A DNA stretch of 64,000 bases from Nitrospira sp. Ga0074138 (GCA_001464735.1 LNDU01000051.1:59949-123948), one strand, 5' to 3'. Positions 1 to 9,448 are shown, counted from the first letter of the stretch. The notes: generated from the sequence alone by a model not told the origin. Made by a program: numbers and translations.

Positions 1-2
1 AG

Positions 3-113
3 GCGGTCGTCCTAAGTGCCATCGGTATTGGCATTGTATTGGCGACCGTGGGAGCCGTCACGGGCGCACAATGGCCACAGTTGTTTCTCGATCTTTTAAG
101 GGATTTAAAATGA
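3..113 (+). CDS. C-terminal end of a truncated upstream gene
   Basis: An open frame enters from the left edge and ends at a TGA at 111-113. The 36 visible residues begin with a hydrophobic stretch rich in I, V, G and A and end in a short charged tail (LLRDLK), as at the end of a membrane protein. The stop overlaps the ATG of the next gene in an ATGA arrangement, so both are probably in one operon and translationally coupled. The family cannot be told from this piece. Confidence 0.6.
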   Translation, partial: AVVLSAIGIGIVLATVGAVTGAQWPQLFLDLLRDLK

Positions 114-760
114 TCTTTCTCCGCCGACAGCTACCCCTTTTGATCACCTTGGTCACCGGCCTTCTGTTTGCCGCCCAGTATTACGTCCCGCATCCCGCTT
201 CGGAACAGATGCTCACCTCCGCGACGAAGTGGCTGCAGATCGTCGGTGGGTTTGCCTTGATCTTGGGAGTGACCAGTCTGTTTCATCAGCATGCGGTGAA
301 GATCAGACGCCAAGAAGCGGGCTGGGGCTACAGTCTCGTGCTGTACGTCGGGATGCTCGGCACCATCGCGGTCGGGCTTTGGACTAATGGAAAGGAGAGT
401 GTCGAAGGGACCATGACGGCCTTCGGCTGGATCTACAACTACATGATGGTGCCGCTACAAGGGACCATGTTTGCCATCCTGGCCTTCTTCATCGCATCGG
501 CTGCCTATCGCTCCTTCAGGGCCAAGAGTCGTGAAGCGGCCGTCCTGTTAGTGGCAGCTGTGATTGTCATGATGGGACGGGTCCCGTTGGGTGAGTATTT
601 GATTCCCCTGAGCGGCGATGTGTCTTCGTGGATTTTGAATGTGCTGAACTCATCTGTGCGTCGCGCCATTCTGATCGGGGTGAGTCTCGGGGCCGTGGCC
701 CTGTCCTTCAAGATCATCTTTGGCGTAGAGCGGTCGTATCTTGGTGGAGGGAAGGAGTAG
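110..760 (+). CDS. Conserved multi-pass membrane protein, function unknown
   Basis: A 216-residue protein read from the ATG that overlaps the previous stop (ATGA). A longer frame starts at 71, but the coupled ATG at 110 is more natural. It shows about five to six hydrophobic segments: near residues 8-22, 40-58, 75-92, 108-132, 145-165 and 185-205, with short charged loops between. No catalytic motif is visible. The next two genes also encode membrane or membrane-anchored proteins, so the group may form one inner-membrane complex. I do not recognise the family. Confidence 0.65.
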   Translation: MIFLRRQLPLLITLVTGLLFAAQYYVPHPASEQMLTSATKWLQIVGGFALILGVTSLFHQHAVKIRRQEAGWGYSLVLYVGMLGTIAVGLWTNGKESVEGTMTAFGWIYNYMMVPLQGTMFAILAFFIASAAYRSFRAKSREAAVLLVAAVIVMMGRVPLGEYLIPLSGDVSSWILNVLNSSVRRAILIGVSLGAVALSFKIIFGVERSYLGGGKE

Positions 761-778
761 GAAGTGCGGGTCCTGTCA

Positions 779-858
779 CCGAGCAGCCCAATCGTGCTCG
801 CTCCACCCATCCCCCGGTGGGACCCTTTCGCTGCGCGCGACTGGGCTTCTGCTCGGTG
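779..858 (+). other. Imperfect long hairpin between two membrane-protein genes
   Basis: CCGAGCAGCCCAATCG at the left is nearly the reverse complement of the segment ending CTGGGCTTCTGCTCGG at the right; the pairing needs a two-base bulge. It lies in the 137-base gap after the gene ending at 760. It has no T-run, so it is not an obvious intrinsic terminator and may be an RNA-processing or stability element. Confidence 0.3.
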
Positions 859-897
859 CCACCCGCAGTGTATGCGAGAAGAAGATCGGGAGAAGGC

Positions 898-1725
898 ATG
901 ACCCTGTCGGAGCGCATGCTCAAGATCGATCGGCGGATCATTTTCTTGATGATCGGTCTCTGCACGCTCTTGCCGCTGCTCTATCCGGTCGGCTTGCCGA
1001 TCAAGATTTCATCGGAAGTGCGTGGCGTGTATGACCATATTGAATCGATGCCGGAGGGTTCGGTGTTCCTTCTGTCGATTGATTTCGACCCGGCGTCCAA
1101 ACCAGAGCTCTATCCGCAAGCGATCGCGCTGCTGCGTCATGCTTTCAAAAAAAACCTCCGCGTGATCACGATGACACTGTGGGTGTCCGGGACAGGAATG
1201 GCTGATCAGTTAGTGACGCAAGTTGCCAAAGAAACTGGAAAAGAAAATGGCACGGATTACACCTTTCTCGGGTGGAGTCCCGGTGGCCAAGCGGTGATCA
1301 TCAACATGGGACAGGACCTCTACTCGGCCTATCCCAGTGACTATCGAGGCAAGTCCACGAAGGAGTTGCCGATTCTTGAGGGGGTGCGCAGCTTGAAGGA
1401 TGTCGGCTACATGGTGAGTTTGGGGGCAGGACGGCCAGGGGTGGAAGAGTGGTATGTCTTTGGTAAGGATAAGTATAAGTTTGAAATGGGTGGTGGTTGC
1501 ACGGGCGTGATGGCTCCCGGTTTGTATCCATTGCTCCGGAGTGGTCAGATCAACGGCCTCATCGGGGGTCTCCGTGGCGCAGCGGAATACGAAAACCTGA
1601 TCGGACAGAAAGGCAAGGCCGTGGCTGGGATGGACGCGCAGTCGGCCACGCATCTCGCTATCATTGCGCTGGTGATCATGTGCAACTTGTTCTATTTTTC
1701 ACTACGCCAGCAAAGAGATGGGTGA
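898..1725 (+). CDS. Membrane-anchored protein of unknown function, TM at both ends
   Basis: The ATG at 898 is preceded by a GGGAGAAGG-type ribosome site; the frame is open further upstream but that part reads as non-coding. The 275-residue product has a transmembrane segment near residues 15-33, a soluble middle of about 200 residues, and a second hydrophobic segment just before the C-terminus (about 245-265). The soluble part contains the lines EGSVFLLSIDFDPAS and LGWSPGGQAVIINMG. With an exported first-helix topology the soluble part would face the periplasm. It lies between two multi-pass membrane proteins in the same direction. Family not recognised. Confidence 0.65.
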   Translation: MTLSERMLKIDRRIIFLMIGLCTLLPLLYPVGLPIKISSEVRGVYDHIESMPEGSVFLLSIDFDPASKPELYPQAIALLRHAFKKNLRVITMTLWVSGTGMADQLVTQVAKETGKENGTDYTFLGWSPGGQAVIINMGQDLYSAYPSDYRGKSTKELPILEGVRSLKDVGYMVSLGAGRPGVEEWYVFGKDKYKFEMGGGCTGVMAPGLYPLLRSGQINGLIGGLRGAAEYENLIGQKGKAVAGMDAQSATHLAIIALVIMCNLFYFSLRQQRDG

Positions 1726-1891
1726 GTGGCCTGGCGAGCCCCAAGTGCTCGCCCAACGCGCACGTGAGAACGGATTAAAGTCTTATCAGAATGGGGGGTG
1801 CTCGTTGGATGCGCGCAGTTAGGGGCTCATCCAGACCATGTGGGGAAAGGTAGAAAGAAGATGCTTCTCTGGTATCGAGGCTAAGGAAGAT

Positions 1892-2641
1892 ATGGATGCA
1901 ATAGTACTTGGGGCGTGGGTCGCAACCGGGTTGACCCTTCTGATCTTCTCGTTCCTCTACAAAGACAACCCGCTGTTCAAACTCGCGGAACATCTCTATG
2001 TAGGGGTTTCAGTCGGCTATGTGATCGTGAAGACCTACGATACGGTCATCGTCCATCTGGTCGTCAAGCCGATTGTTGAGAATGGTGAAATCGCCCTGCT
2101 GATTCCCGTCGCCATTGGAATGCTGATGCTGACTCGATATGTGCCAAAGGCGGCCTGGATGTCTCGCTATGCGTTCGCCTTTATTGTCGGGATGGGCGCT
2201 GGGTTGGCGATCCCGAGAACGGTGTCATCCTTCATTCTCAAACAAGTCGAGGATACCATTCGACCGTTGTTGTCGATGGCAGGGTCGGATGGCGTCACGT
2301 TCTCGATGAATCTGCTCAATCCAGCCAGCCACCTCAACGCGATCATCATCTTAATCGGAGTCAGCTCGGTGCTGTTCTACTTCTTTTTCTCGATCGAGCA
2401 TAGCGGAGTGGGGAAGGCGGTGGCACGAACCGGTATTCTCTTCTTGATGATTTCGTTCGGCGCCGGGTTCGGCTACACGGTCATGGCACGCATGTCGCTG
2501 TTGATCGGCCGTTTGACGGACTTAATCGAGTTCTCCGATGCCTCCTATGGTCGTCCAACTGTTTGGCTGTCGCTACTCACGGTTGGGGCTCTCTTTTTGC
2601 TCGCTCGACGGGGTCGAGAGCAACCTCCTGATATTCATTGA
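1892..2641 (+). CDS. Multi-pass membrane protein of unknown function
   Basis: The ATG at 1892 follows a clear AAGGAAGA ribosome site seven bases upstream, so I prefer it to an in-frame start at 1838. The 249-residue product has around seven hydrophobic segments: near residues 3-22, 33-52, 65-85, 90-115, 155-178, 188-212 and 225-245. The loops are short and no enzyme motif is visible. Together with the two preceding genes it makes a run of membrane proteins that ends in a MEMO-family gene. I cannot assign a function; a membrane complex is only a guess from the context. Confidence 0.65.
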   Translation: MDAIVLGAWVATGLTLLIFSFLYKDNPLFKLAEHLYVGVSVGYVIVKTYDTVIVHLVVKPIVENGEIALLIPVAIGMLMLTRYVPKAAWMSRYAFAFIVGMGAGLAIPRTVSSFILKQVEDTIRPLLSMAGSDGVTFSMNLLNPASHLNAIIILIGVSSVLFYFFFSIEHSGVGKAVARTGILFLMISFGAGFGYTVMARMSLLIGRLTDLIEFSDASYGRPTVWLSLLTVGALFLLARRGREQPPDIH

Positions 2642-2691
2642 GAAGGAGGGGTCGTCGAAGCGGTTGCAGCTGTAACCGTTTGTCCCCTACA

Positions 2692-3939
2692 ATGATCTCC
2701 GCTATGACCTCCAGTATTGCAAAAAGTCCTGCTCAATACCCTGTCCTGCGGAATCTGCAATTTTCTCCCATTAAGCAGGGAGAGGATCAGCTGATCGTGC
2801 TCTGGGATCCCAGTGGGTTGAGCAAGGAGAAGTTGGTTCTGCCGCTCAATTTCTTCTTCATCGTGCAACATTTCGATGGAGAGCATTCCATCCAAGACAT
2901 CGGTGCGCTGTATCTGAAACGGTTTGGCGAGTTTCTGATGCCGAATAAGGTAGAGCAGCTCGTGACGGATTTGGAGCAGAAACTCTTTTTGGAGGGGGAA
3001 CGGGTCGAAGCTGCCAAGCAACAGGCCCGGATTGCGTATCGGCGGCAACCAATCCGGCAGGCGGCGTTTGCCGGCCGCAGTTACGAGGCGGACGGTGTCA
3101 AACTGAAGAAGCAGATCGATGGGTTCTTTACATCCGGCGAGGGGCCGGACTTTAAGCCGTCAGAGAACCGAGGCAAATTGATCAAGGGGCTGGTCGCCCC
3201 CACGTATGATCTTAAACAAGCAGGATCGGTCTACGCATGGGCTTACAAGGAGCTACAGGAAGCTCAACAGCCGGATGTCTATGTCATCATCGGGACTGCC
3301 CATGCAGGGCTGGAGAACTTCTTTGCCGTCACAGACAAGGATTTTGAGACACCATTAGGAGTGGTGCCAGCCGATCGACCGATCGTGGATCAGCTGAAGG
3401 GGCTGGTGCCGAAATTCTTTGACGAAGAGATGGCTCACCAAACAGAACATGCCATTGAATTTCAGCTGCCGTTTCTCCAAACCATTGTTGGTAAACCGTT
3501 CACGATCGTCCCGATTCTCTCGTCATTTTCTGCGCTCAGCCTCAACGATCCAGCTGTTCAGAGCTCTGTGGAGCAACTCCTTAGCGCATTCCGAGAGGTG
3601 ATGGCAGCGTCGGGAAAGACTGTGTGTATCATCGCAGCAGGGGAGTTGGCGCATCTGGGGATGCGCTACGGCGATAGTGCGCCACCCACCGATTTTTCTT
3701 TCCATCGGTCAATGCAGCAGGATCTGGAAATGTTGAAACCGGTCGAAGAGCTCAAGCCGGCTGGATTCTCCGGGTATATTCAAAAAGAAAACGATCAACG
3801 GCGGATATCCGGCTTCTCACCGATCTATAGTCTGCTACGATTAATCCAAGCCGAAAAAGGCCAAGTCCTTCGCTACGACCGCGGCATCACCGATCAATAC
3901 AATTCCACCGTCACCTACGCCAGCCTGGCGTTCTTCTAA
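2692..3939 (+). CDS. MEMO-family protein (AmmeMemoRadiSam system protein B-like) with N-terminal extension
   Basis: The C-terminal ~280 residues match the MEMO family: AFAGRSYEAD at the domain start, VLIGTAHAG-like GTAHAG in place of the usual GPSHHG, TEHAIEFQLPFLQ for the EHSIEVQLPFLQ signature, and a late GELAHLG. MEMO proteins are related to extradiol dioxygenases and may bind a metal or reduced compound; their bacterial role is unclear. In many bacteria MEMO is fused or linked to an AMMECR1 protein and a radical SAM protein, but neither is visible here. The first ~130 residues are an extra helical domain. The start is uncertain: ATG 2692 or 2704; neither has a strong ribosome site. Just over 400 residues. 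Confidence 0.75.
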   Translation: MISAMTSSIAKSPAQYPVLRNLQFSPIKQGEDQLIVLWDPSGLSKEKLVLPLNFFFIVQHFDGEHSIQDIGALYLKRFGEFLMPNKVEQLVTDLEQKLFLEGERVEAAKQQARIAYRRQPIRQAAFAGRSYEADGVKLKKQIDGFFTSGEGPDFKPSENRGKLIKGLVAPTYDLKQAGSVYAWAYKELQEAQQPDVYVIIGTAHAGLENFFAVTDKDFETPLGVVPADRPIVDQLKGLVPKFFDEEMAHQTEHAIEFQLPFLQTIVGKPFTIVPILSSFSALSLNDPAVQSSVEQLLSAFREVMAASGKTVCIIAAGELAHLGMRYGDSAPPTDFSFHRSMQQDLEMLKPVEELKPAGFSGYIQKENDQRRISGFSPIYSLLRLIQAEKGQVLRYDRGITDQYNSTVTYASLAFF

Positions 3940-4607
3940 CCATATTCACTGAATGTTCTCGGTGAAGTTGACTGCATTCCCGAGAAAATCCCAACCGGTT
4001 CCTGCCGAGTAAGCAGCGATCGATGTCGCTCGTAATCTCGTGCAACCGACTCCGATCGGTGCCCTCGTCTCTTGTGGCTAGATCGCTCTCAGCGAAATAC
4101 GAAAGACACAAGCACCCGGTGCTACATAGCGCTCCAATTGCCCCTTCATGCCCCAATTTCACGATCCTCGGCGTCCAACTAATTAGACAGCATAACACGG
4201 CTCATTTATTGAAGTTGAGAGGGATGAGCTCAGCGATAGGCTCGTCCTGTAGAAAAACTCCACAAAAGCGAATGATGAATGTTCCATCCACAGAATCGCT
4301 CTAACGATCTGTTATGACGAGATATTTCCTATTGATACTGTTCGCTACCGTTTTTCGGCACAGCCATTGCTGACATTAATTGTCGCTGGTGAAGGTTGGG
4401 GTGATTTTGGACCGGCCTCCGAATGACCCACTCCTTCGCAAGAAGGAACCCTTCACCAGCTCTTACCCCTCCTGAGAGACAAGGCCGGGGGGCAGTTGGG
4501 AGGCCGGTTCTCGTTCCATAGGTTAGGTGACGGTCAGACTCAGATCAGGTGAGAAGAGGTTCTTACTGTAACGAGGCGATCAATAATCATTAGAGGGAGG
4601 CCGAGTT
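3940..4607. other. Intergenic region and leader of the first giant oxidase
   Basis: No convincing gene in these 668 bases; an open frame at 4023-4304 has no ribosome site and no family look. Right after the MEMO stop, TTCTCGG (3956-3962) and CCGAGAA (3980-3986) can pair as a weak terminator-like hairpin. A longer-range inverted repeat lies at 4411-4508 (separate entry). The ribosome site of the oxidase, GAGGGAGGCCGAG, ends a few bases before 4608. Confidence 0.6.
4411..4508 (+). promoter_or_regulatory. Perfect 10-base inverted repeat enclosing a structured leader
   Basis: ACCGGCCTCC at 4411-4420 is the exact reverse complement of GGAGGCCGGT at 4499-4508. The enclosed 78 bases are partly C/T-rich on the left and G-rich on the right. 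The element lies about 100 bases upstream of the oxidase start, inside what may be its 5' untranslated leader. It could be a folded RNA leader. I do not recognise a known riboswitch class. Confidence 0.35.
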
Positions 4608-7600
4608 ATGAGATCTACGCAGGTGAACATTCCCAGACAGCACCGGAGGCCGAGGAGAGGCGGCGTCATGCGGCGATTCCTGAGCCTGGTCATGGCGAGC
4701 GGGCTTGCCGTGACGCCGATGGCGTGGGCCGCAGAGCAACAAGGTCACCACGGTAGCGTGGAGCAGGCGTCTGCCAAAAAGGTGATCTATCGTGAAGGCG
4801 GGTCAGTCCTTCACGACCGCATGATGGAAGAGATCAAGCGGCAGCAGGAATTCATCGGAAAGAAGGGAGGGTACAGCACGGGCGCCAACAGCCACATGAT
4901 GCAACAGGGCGTGCTGCTGGTGGCGGATGACCCGGACAAAGTCACGGTCACGGGCGGGCAGCGGTGTCCGGCGACTGCACCCCTCAAGGAATACCATGTC
5001 ACCGCGATCAACATTGAAATCACCCTGAGCCGTTTTCTTGATTATTTCCCCGGGTACATGTACGTCCTGAACGAAAATCTGGATAAAGCACGAGCCGAGG
5101 AGACTGCGAACAAGGAAGCGCGGGAAAAAGAAAACGATCCCGGTGCCCTGTCGAACGGTCTGCAGGGTGATGTGATTCAACCGCTCGTCATCCGGGCGAA
5201 TCAGGGTGACTGCCTCAAGATGACGCTCCATAACCAGATCACCGATGAGCCGACCAACCTCGTCATCAATGGGTCGTCGATGGTGGTCTCATCCACCGGG
5301 AAGCCGGCAACCCCGTCGAATCCGGATACGACCGTGGCGGTGGGCAAACAGCAAAGTTTTGAATGGTACATCAAGCCGGACACACAAGAGGGCGCACGGT
5401 TTCTCCGGTCGCATGCCTCACGCGAACAGTTCAATCAAGGCTTGATCGGCATGTTGGTCGTCGAGCCACGCGGCTCACGATATCTGAGCCCGTTCGACGG
5501 GAAGCCGATGGCGAGCGGCTGGGAAGCCATGATCGAGGATCCGAAGGGGGCGGATTTCCGTGAATTCGCGATCTTTTATCATGAGGCAGGAGATGAGGCC
5601 TTCCGGATTTTGAACAAGAAGGGTGAGATGCTGCCGCAGCGTGACCCGCATACCGATTCCTATCGCCCTGGGGCACGGTTGCTGAACTATCGCAGCGAGC
5701 CGCACGGCACCCGCATCGAGTTGCAGGCCCACATGGGGTTCTATGGCGACGAGTCCATGGCCTATGGGTCCTATACGTTCGGCGACCCGGCTACCACCAT
5801 TCCGCGTTCGTATCTCGGCGATCCGGCCAAGTTCCGGATGGCGGGTGGCTCAGAGATCGTGCATTCGCATCACCTCCATGGTGGGTCCATTCGCTGGGCA
5901 CGTCAGCCGGGGAACAGCAACCTGGACTTCGCGGCCTCCAGTAATGGTCCGGTGAAGTTTCCGCTTATCAGCGATACCTCGGATCGTCTCGACGTGCAGT
6001 CCATTGGGCCGACAGAGATCTATGATCAGGTGATCGAGGGCGGCTCAGGAGGATTGCAGGCATTGGCCGGCGAGTTCGTATTCCATTGCCACATTCCGCA
6101 GCATTATGTGACGGGCATGTGGGGATTCTGGCGGGTGTACAACACCCTGCAAGCGCCAGGGTTCCAGACCGATGTGATGAAACCCCTGGTTGAGTTGCCG
6201 GATCGCGCTGGCCGTATGAGGACCGGTGTCGCAAGCGATAAGCTCGTGGGGACGATGGTCGATTGGTACGGTGGCAAGAAATTCGAGATCACCAAGGACC
6301 AGACGGATTGGAAAGCCAATCCAGCCAAGGTCTCCATCAAGGATTGGGTTGAGATGCAGGTACCGCCGCAAGGCAAGCCAGGGCACAAGAACACGGAAAA
6401 GGAGCAGACCCTGGCCTATGACTCGACGGTCAATGATTGGGCCTGGGATGGTATGAAGGCTCTCACAGAACCTGAAACGTCCTACGAATGGGTGAACTAT
6501 AAATCGACGACCCCTGGAAAGCGGCAGGATATTCTCTTCGATCCACGAAGTGGAAAACTGTCGTGGCCATGGCTACGGCCGCATCTAGGCCGACGAGTGC
6601 CATTCTCTCCGAGCCATAGCGGAGCGCCCTGGTTGGAGCCGATCCACCGGCGTGACGATGGCAGCAATTCAACCGAGCCGCCCAAGCCGGGCGAGAACGG
6701 ACCCTGGAGCCTCTGTCCGGAAGGGGCACCGGTCAAGAAATTCAATATTCATGCGATCACCTTGCCGATTACCTTAAAGGGGGCGACGGCCAAGACGCCG
6801 GCGATCGTCGATCCGGGCGGCTTGCTCTATGTGTTGCATGAAGAGGAAGCTGAGGTCCGAAAGAATCGAGCAAAGCAGTTTCCGCTAGTTATTCGCGGAA
6901 ACGTGCAGGACTGTGTTGACGTCGTCTATAAGAGCGAGCTGAAAGATGATGCACGGCAAGGGTTCTCCAGCAAGACGAACCTGCACCCGCACATGTTCCA
7001 GTTCGATACGCAAGCCTCCGATGGTCCGATCATCGGCTTCTCGTATGAGATGTCGCTCCGGCCATTCACGATCTTGAAGAATGAGCACCCTGGCAAGGGC
7101 ATGCCAGTCCCGATGAACACCACGATCGAGGCGGATGCCGCCAAGGGGGCGACCAGCATCAAGGTCAAGGATGCATCAAAGTTCCACGTCAAGACAGAGC
7201 TGGGCGTGGGGATGGATGAAGTGAATGGATTCGAGTCAGCCCGTATCAGCAAGATCGACGGCAATACGATTACCTTCGAACGGCCACTGATGCATGCCCA
7301 TAAGAAGGGCGAGATTGCATCGGTCGAATGGATCCGTGAACGTTGGTATGTGGACGCCGATTTCGGCACCACGTTCTGGCATGACCATGTGTATGGACTC
7401 GACTCGTGGGGGCACGGGCAGTATGCCTCATTCATCACGGAGCCTCCGCGATCGACCTATCATGATCCAGTCACGGGTAAGGAAATCAGGAGCGGCCCCG
7501 TTGCAGACATTCATACAACCGAACCGGTGTCTGCCCATATCAGGGGGTCTTTCCGTGAGATCGTGACACATGTCATGGATTCCAACCCTCGGGCAGCAGA

Positions 7601-9380
7601 GTTGATTACCGCCGACAATCCACAGGCGAGGGTCAATGCGATATCTGTGGATGGGACGCCTTCGGCGGTCTATCCAGCCAGATTGAACCTCTCGCCGATG
7701 AAGTTCTTGAACGGCGGCGAGGCCACGACCGGTGGCGGGTACAACATGCGGATAGAGCCTTTGTCTGTTCGCTTAGCCAATAACCCTGATCCGTCGCAGT
7801 TGTTCAGCAGCCGGATTCATGGAGATCCTGATACGCTGATGCTGCGGGCCTATCTGGGTGATCCAGTGGTGGTCAGGCTGCTTGAAACGTCGGCCAACGA
7901 AGTGCATTCCTGGCACATCAGCGGACACTGGTTCCCGATGGAGCGGTATAGCAAGAACTCTATCCCACGGAGCTCGCTGCACGTGGTGATTGGGGAACGG
8001 TACGATGCGGCTATTCCGGCCGCCGGCGGACCGCAACAGATGGCAGGCGACTACCTGTACTATAGTGGTCGGGCGTCGCACTTCGTCGAAGGCAGCTGGG
8101 GAATTTTCCGAGTCCTCGACAAACCGGAGACAACGCTGAAGCCGCTCCCTGGGCGCAGCGAAATTCCACAGTCCGCCAAGTCGGTGTGTCCTGCTGATGC
8201 ACCGGTGAAGAGCTTCAACGTCTCGGCCATCGATAAGGCAATTCGCTACAACAAGGGCACGCCAGGCACGATGGAAGTCGACCTGGAGCGTAAGATGGTA
8301 CTGAGCAACGAGACCGGGAAGATGTATGTGCTCGAAGGCGAAAAGACCAATGTCACGTCGGGCAACCTTGAGCCGAGCCCGTTGACATTGCACGTCAACG
8401 TCGGTGACTGCATCAAAGTCAATCTGAAGAACGAGATGGCTAAGGAGCGAGCCGGGTTCCACGTGGATAACCTGGCGTATGATCCCAAAGAGTCCATGGG
8501 CATCAACGCCGGCAATAATCCTGGCGATCAGACGATCGCGCCGGGTCAGAGTAAGACCTACACGTTCTACGCCCATCCGGAGTTCGGGGAGAACGCAGCC
8601 CTGATTCAGGATTGGGGGAACGTCATCGAGAATCCGAGGAACGGACTCTTTGGTGCCGTCATCATCGGTCCAAAGGGATCGCAGTATCGCGATCCGGTGA
8701 CCGGCGAGGATGTGGCCCAGAAGAGCTCGTGGAGGGCGGATGTGATTGTCGATCGGGCTGTGTCAGGAAACGACAAACGGCAGAACTACCGCTCATTTGC
8801 GCTCCTGTTCCAGGACGAAGATAACCAAACCGGCACCAGCTTCATGCCGTATATCCAAAAGGTGGCCGGCGTGACGGCGGTGAACTACCGGTCGGAGCCG
8901 ACCGATTACCGCACCGAGAAGGGCTGTGCCTACAGCGAAGTGTTCGCCTGTGTGAAGACGGGTGACCAGCCAGTGACGCCAACGATCGCCGCGCACGTCG
9001 GGGATCCGGTTGTCATTCATGTCCTGGGCGCGTTCAGCGAACAGGTGCAACTCTTCAGCGTGTCGGGTCATGAATGGAAGCACGAACCGTATATCAGCGG
9101 GGCGGACCTCGTGAGCACCATGGAGTTTGGTGGGTCCGAGGTCATCAATGCCTGGTTGCATGGCGGCGCCGGCGGACCGAACGGGATTCCCGGTGACTAT
9201 CTCTGGCTCAACCAGCGTCCTGGTTATCTCGATGCCGGGCACTGGGGGATGCTGAAGGTCTTGGATCGTGACAACCGTGCGATCCTTCCGTTGAGCGGTA
9301 AAGCTCCAGCCACACAACAGGCTGGGGGCTCATCGCCGGCAAAATCTCTCCCGGTGTCAACGAAGGCGAAGGCTAAGTAG
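4608..9380 (+). CDS. Giant three-unit multicopper oxidase (MnxG-like ligand order), copy 1
   Basis: A 1,590-residue exported protein with signal peptide (cleavage near AWA-AE, residue ~42; ATG 4668 is an alternative start). It has three related units starting at C120, C703 and C1194 with a CPxxAPxKxF motif; each is probably two cupredoxin domains, giving a six-domain, ceruloplasmin-like layout. Copper ligands: H419-x2-H422-x-H424, then H493-C494-H495-x3-H499-x4-M504, then H793-x-H795 and H925-x-H927. All four multicopper motifs are present but in the order C-D-A-B, as I recall for Mn(II) oxidase MnxG. The trinuclear centre would then form between units 1 and 2. Unit 2 keeps H1100/H1103/H1107 but has RASH at 1155-1158 instead of HCH, so no second blue copper there. 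Unlike copy 2, its early HSH motif is lost (R267-S-H269). Substrate unknown. Confidence 0.88.
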   Translation: MRSTQVNIPRQHRRPRRGGVMRRFLSLVMASGLAVTPMAWAAEQQGHHGSVEQASAKKVIYREGGSVLHDRMMEEIKRQQEFIGKKGGYSTGANSHMMQQGVLLVADDPDKVTVTGGQRCPATAPLKEYHVTAINIEITLSRFLDYFPGYMYVLNENLDKARAEETANKEAREKENDPGALSNGLQGDVIQPLVIRANQGDCLKMTLHNQITDEPTNLVINGSSMVVSSTGKPATPSNPDTTVAVGKQQSFEWYIKPDTQEGARFLRSHASREQFNQGLIGMLVVEPRGSRYLSPFDGKPMASGWEAMIEDPKGADFREFAIFYHEAGDEAFRILNKKGEMLPQRDPHTDSYRPGARLLNYRSEPHGTRIELQAHMGFYGDESMAYGSYTFGDPATTIPRSYLGDPAKFRMAGGSEIVHSHHLHGGSIRWARQPGNSNLDFAASSNGPVKFPLISDTSDRLDVQSIGPTEIYDQVIEGGSGGLQALAGEFVFHCHIPQHYVTGMWGFWRVYNTLQAPGFQTDVMKPLVELPDRAGRMRTGVASDKLVGTMVDWYGGKKFEITKDQTDWKANPAKVSIKDWVEMQVPPQGKPGHKNTEKEQTLAYDSTVNDWAWDGMKALTEPETSYEWVNYKSTTPGKRQDILFDPRSGKLSWPWLRPHLGRRVPFSPSHSGAPWLEPIHRRDDGSNSTEPPKPGENGPWSLCPEGAPVKKFNIHAITLPITLKGATAKTPAIVDPGGLLYVLHEEEAEVRKNRAKQFPLVIRGNVQDCVDVVYKSELKDDARQGFSSKTNLHPHMFQFDTQASDGPIIGFSYEMSLRPFTILKNEHPGKGMPVPMNTTIEADAAKGATSIKVKDASKFHVKTELGVGMDEVNGFESARISKIDGNTITFERPLMHAHKKGEIASVEWIRERWYVDADFGTTFWHDHVYGLDSWGHGQYASFITEPPRSTYHDPVTGKEIRSGPVADIHTTEPVSAHIRGSFREIVTHVMDSNPRAAELITADNPQARVNAISVDGTPSAVYPARLNLSPMKFLNGGEATTGGGYNMRIEPLSVRLANNPDPSQLFSSRIHGDPDTLMLRAYLGDPVVVRLLETSANEVHSWHISGHWFPMERYSKNSIPRSSLHVVIGERYDAAIPAAGGPQQMAGDYLYYSGRASHFVEGSWGIFRVLDKPETTLKPLPGRSEIPQSAKSVCPADAPVKSFNVSAIDKAIRYNKGTPGTMEVDLERKMVLSNETGKMYVLEGEKTNVTSGNLEPSPLTLHVNVGDCIKVNLKNEMAKERAGFHVDNLAYDPKESMGINAGNNPGDQTIAPGQSKTYTFYAHPEFGENAALIQDWGNVIENPRNGLFGAVIIGPKGSQYRDPVTGEDVAQKSSWRADVIVDRAVSGNDKRQNYRSFALLFQDEDNQTGTSFMPYIQKVAGVTAVNYRSEPTDYRTEKGCAYSEVFACVKTGDQPVTPTIAAHVGDPVVIHVLGAFSEQVQLFSVSGHEWKHEPYISGADLVSTMEFGGSEVINAWLHGGAGGPNGIPGDYLWLNQRPGYLDAGHWGMLKVLDRDNRAILPLSGKAPATQQAGGSSPAKSLPVSTKAKAK

Positions 9381-9401
9381 ACCCACGGGGAGACTGAACC
9401 G

Positions 9402-9448
9402 ACGGGGGAATCCGGCGATGTGAGAGCCGGGTTCCCCCGTTCGTTTTT
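9402..9448 (+). terminator. Intrinsic terminator after oxidase copy 1
   Basis: A 15-base stem (ACGGGGGAATCCGGC at 9402-9416 with GCCGGGTTCCCCCGT at 9426-9440, one G-U pair) with a nine-base loop is followed by TCGTTTTT. It lies 22 bases after the oxidase stop, so the next gene probably has its own promoter or depends on read-through. Confidence 0.85.

Noticed and set aside
4023..4304. 93-codon frame in the leader of oxidase copy 1
   Set aside because: No ribosome site, basic and Ser-rich random composition, and an overlapping frame of similar length on the other strand.
4470..4560. CTGAGAG and GATCAGGTGAG elements that recall a TPP riboswitch
   Set aside because: The order and spacing of the conserved CUGAGA and ACCUGAUC blocks do not fit the TPP class, and no thiamine gene follows.
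7773..8576. 267-codon antisense frame inside oxidase copy 1 (similar ones in copy 2)
   Set aside because: Typical shadow in a GC-rich gene; no start signal and no family features.
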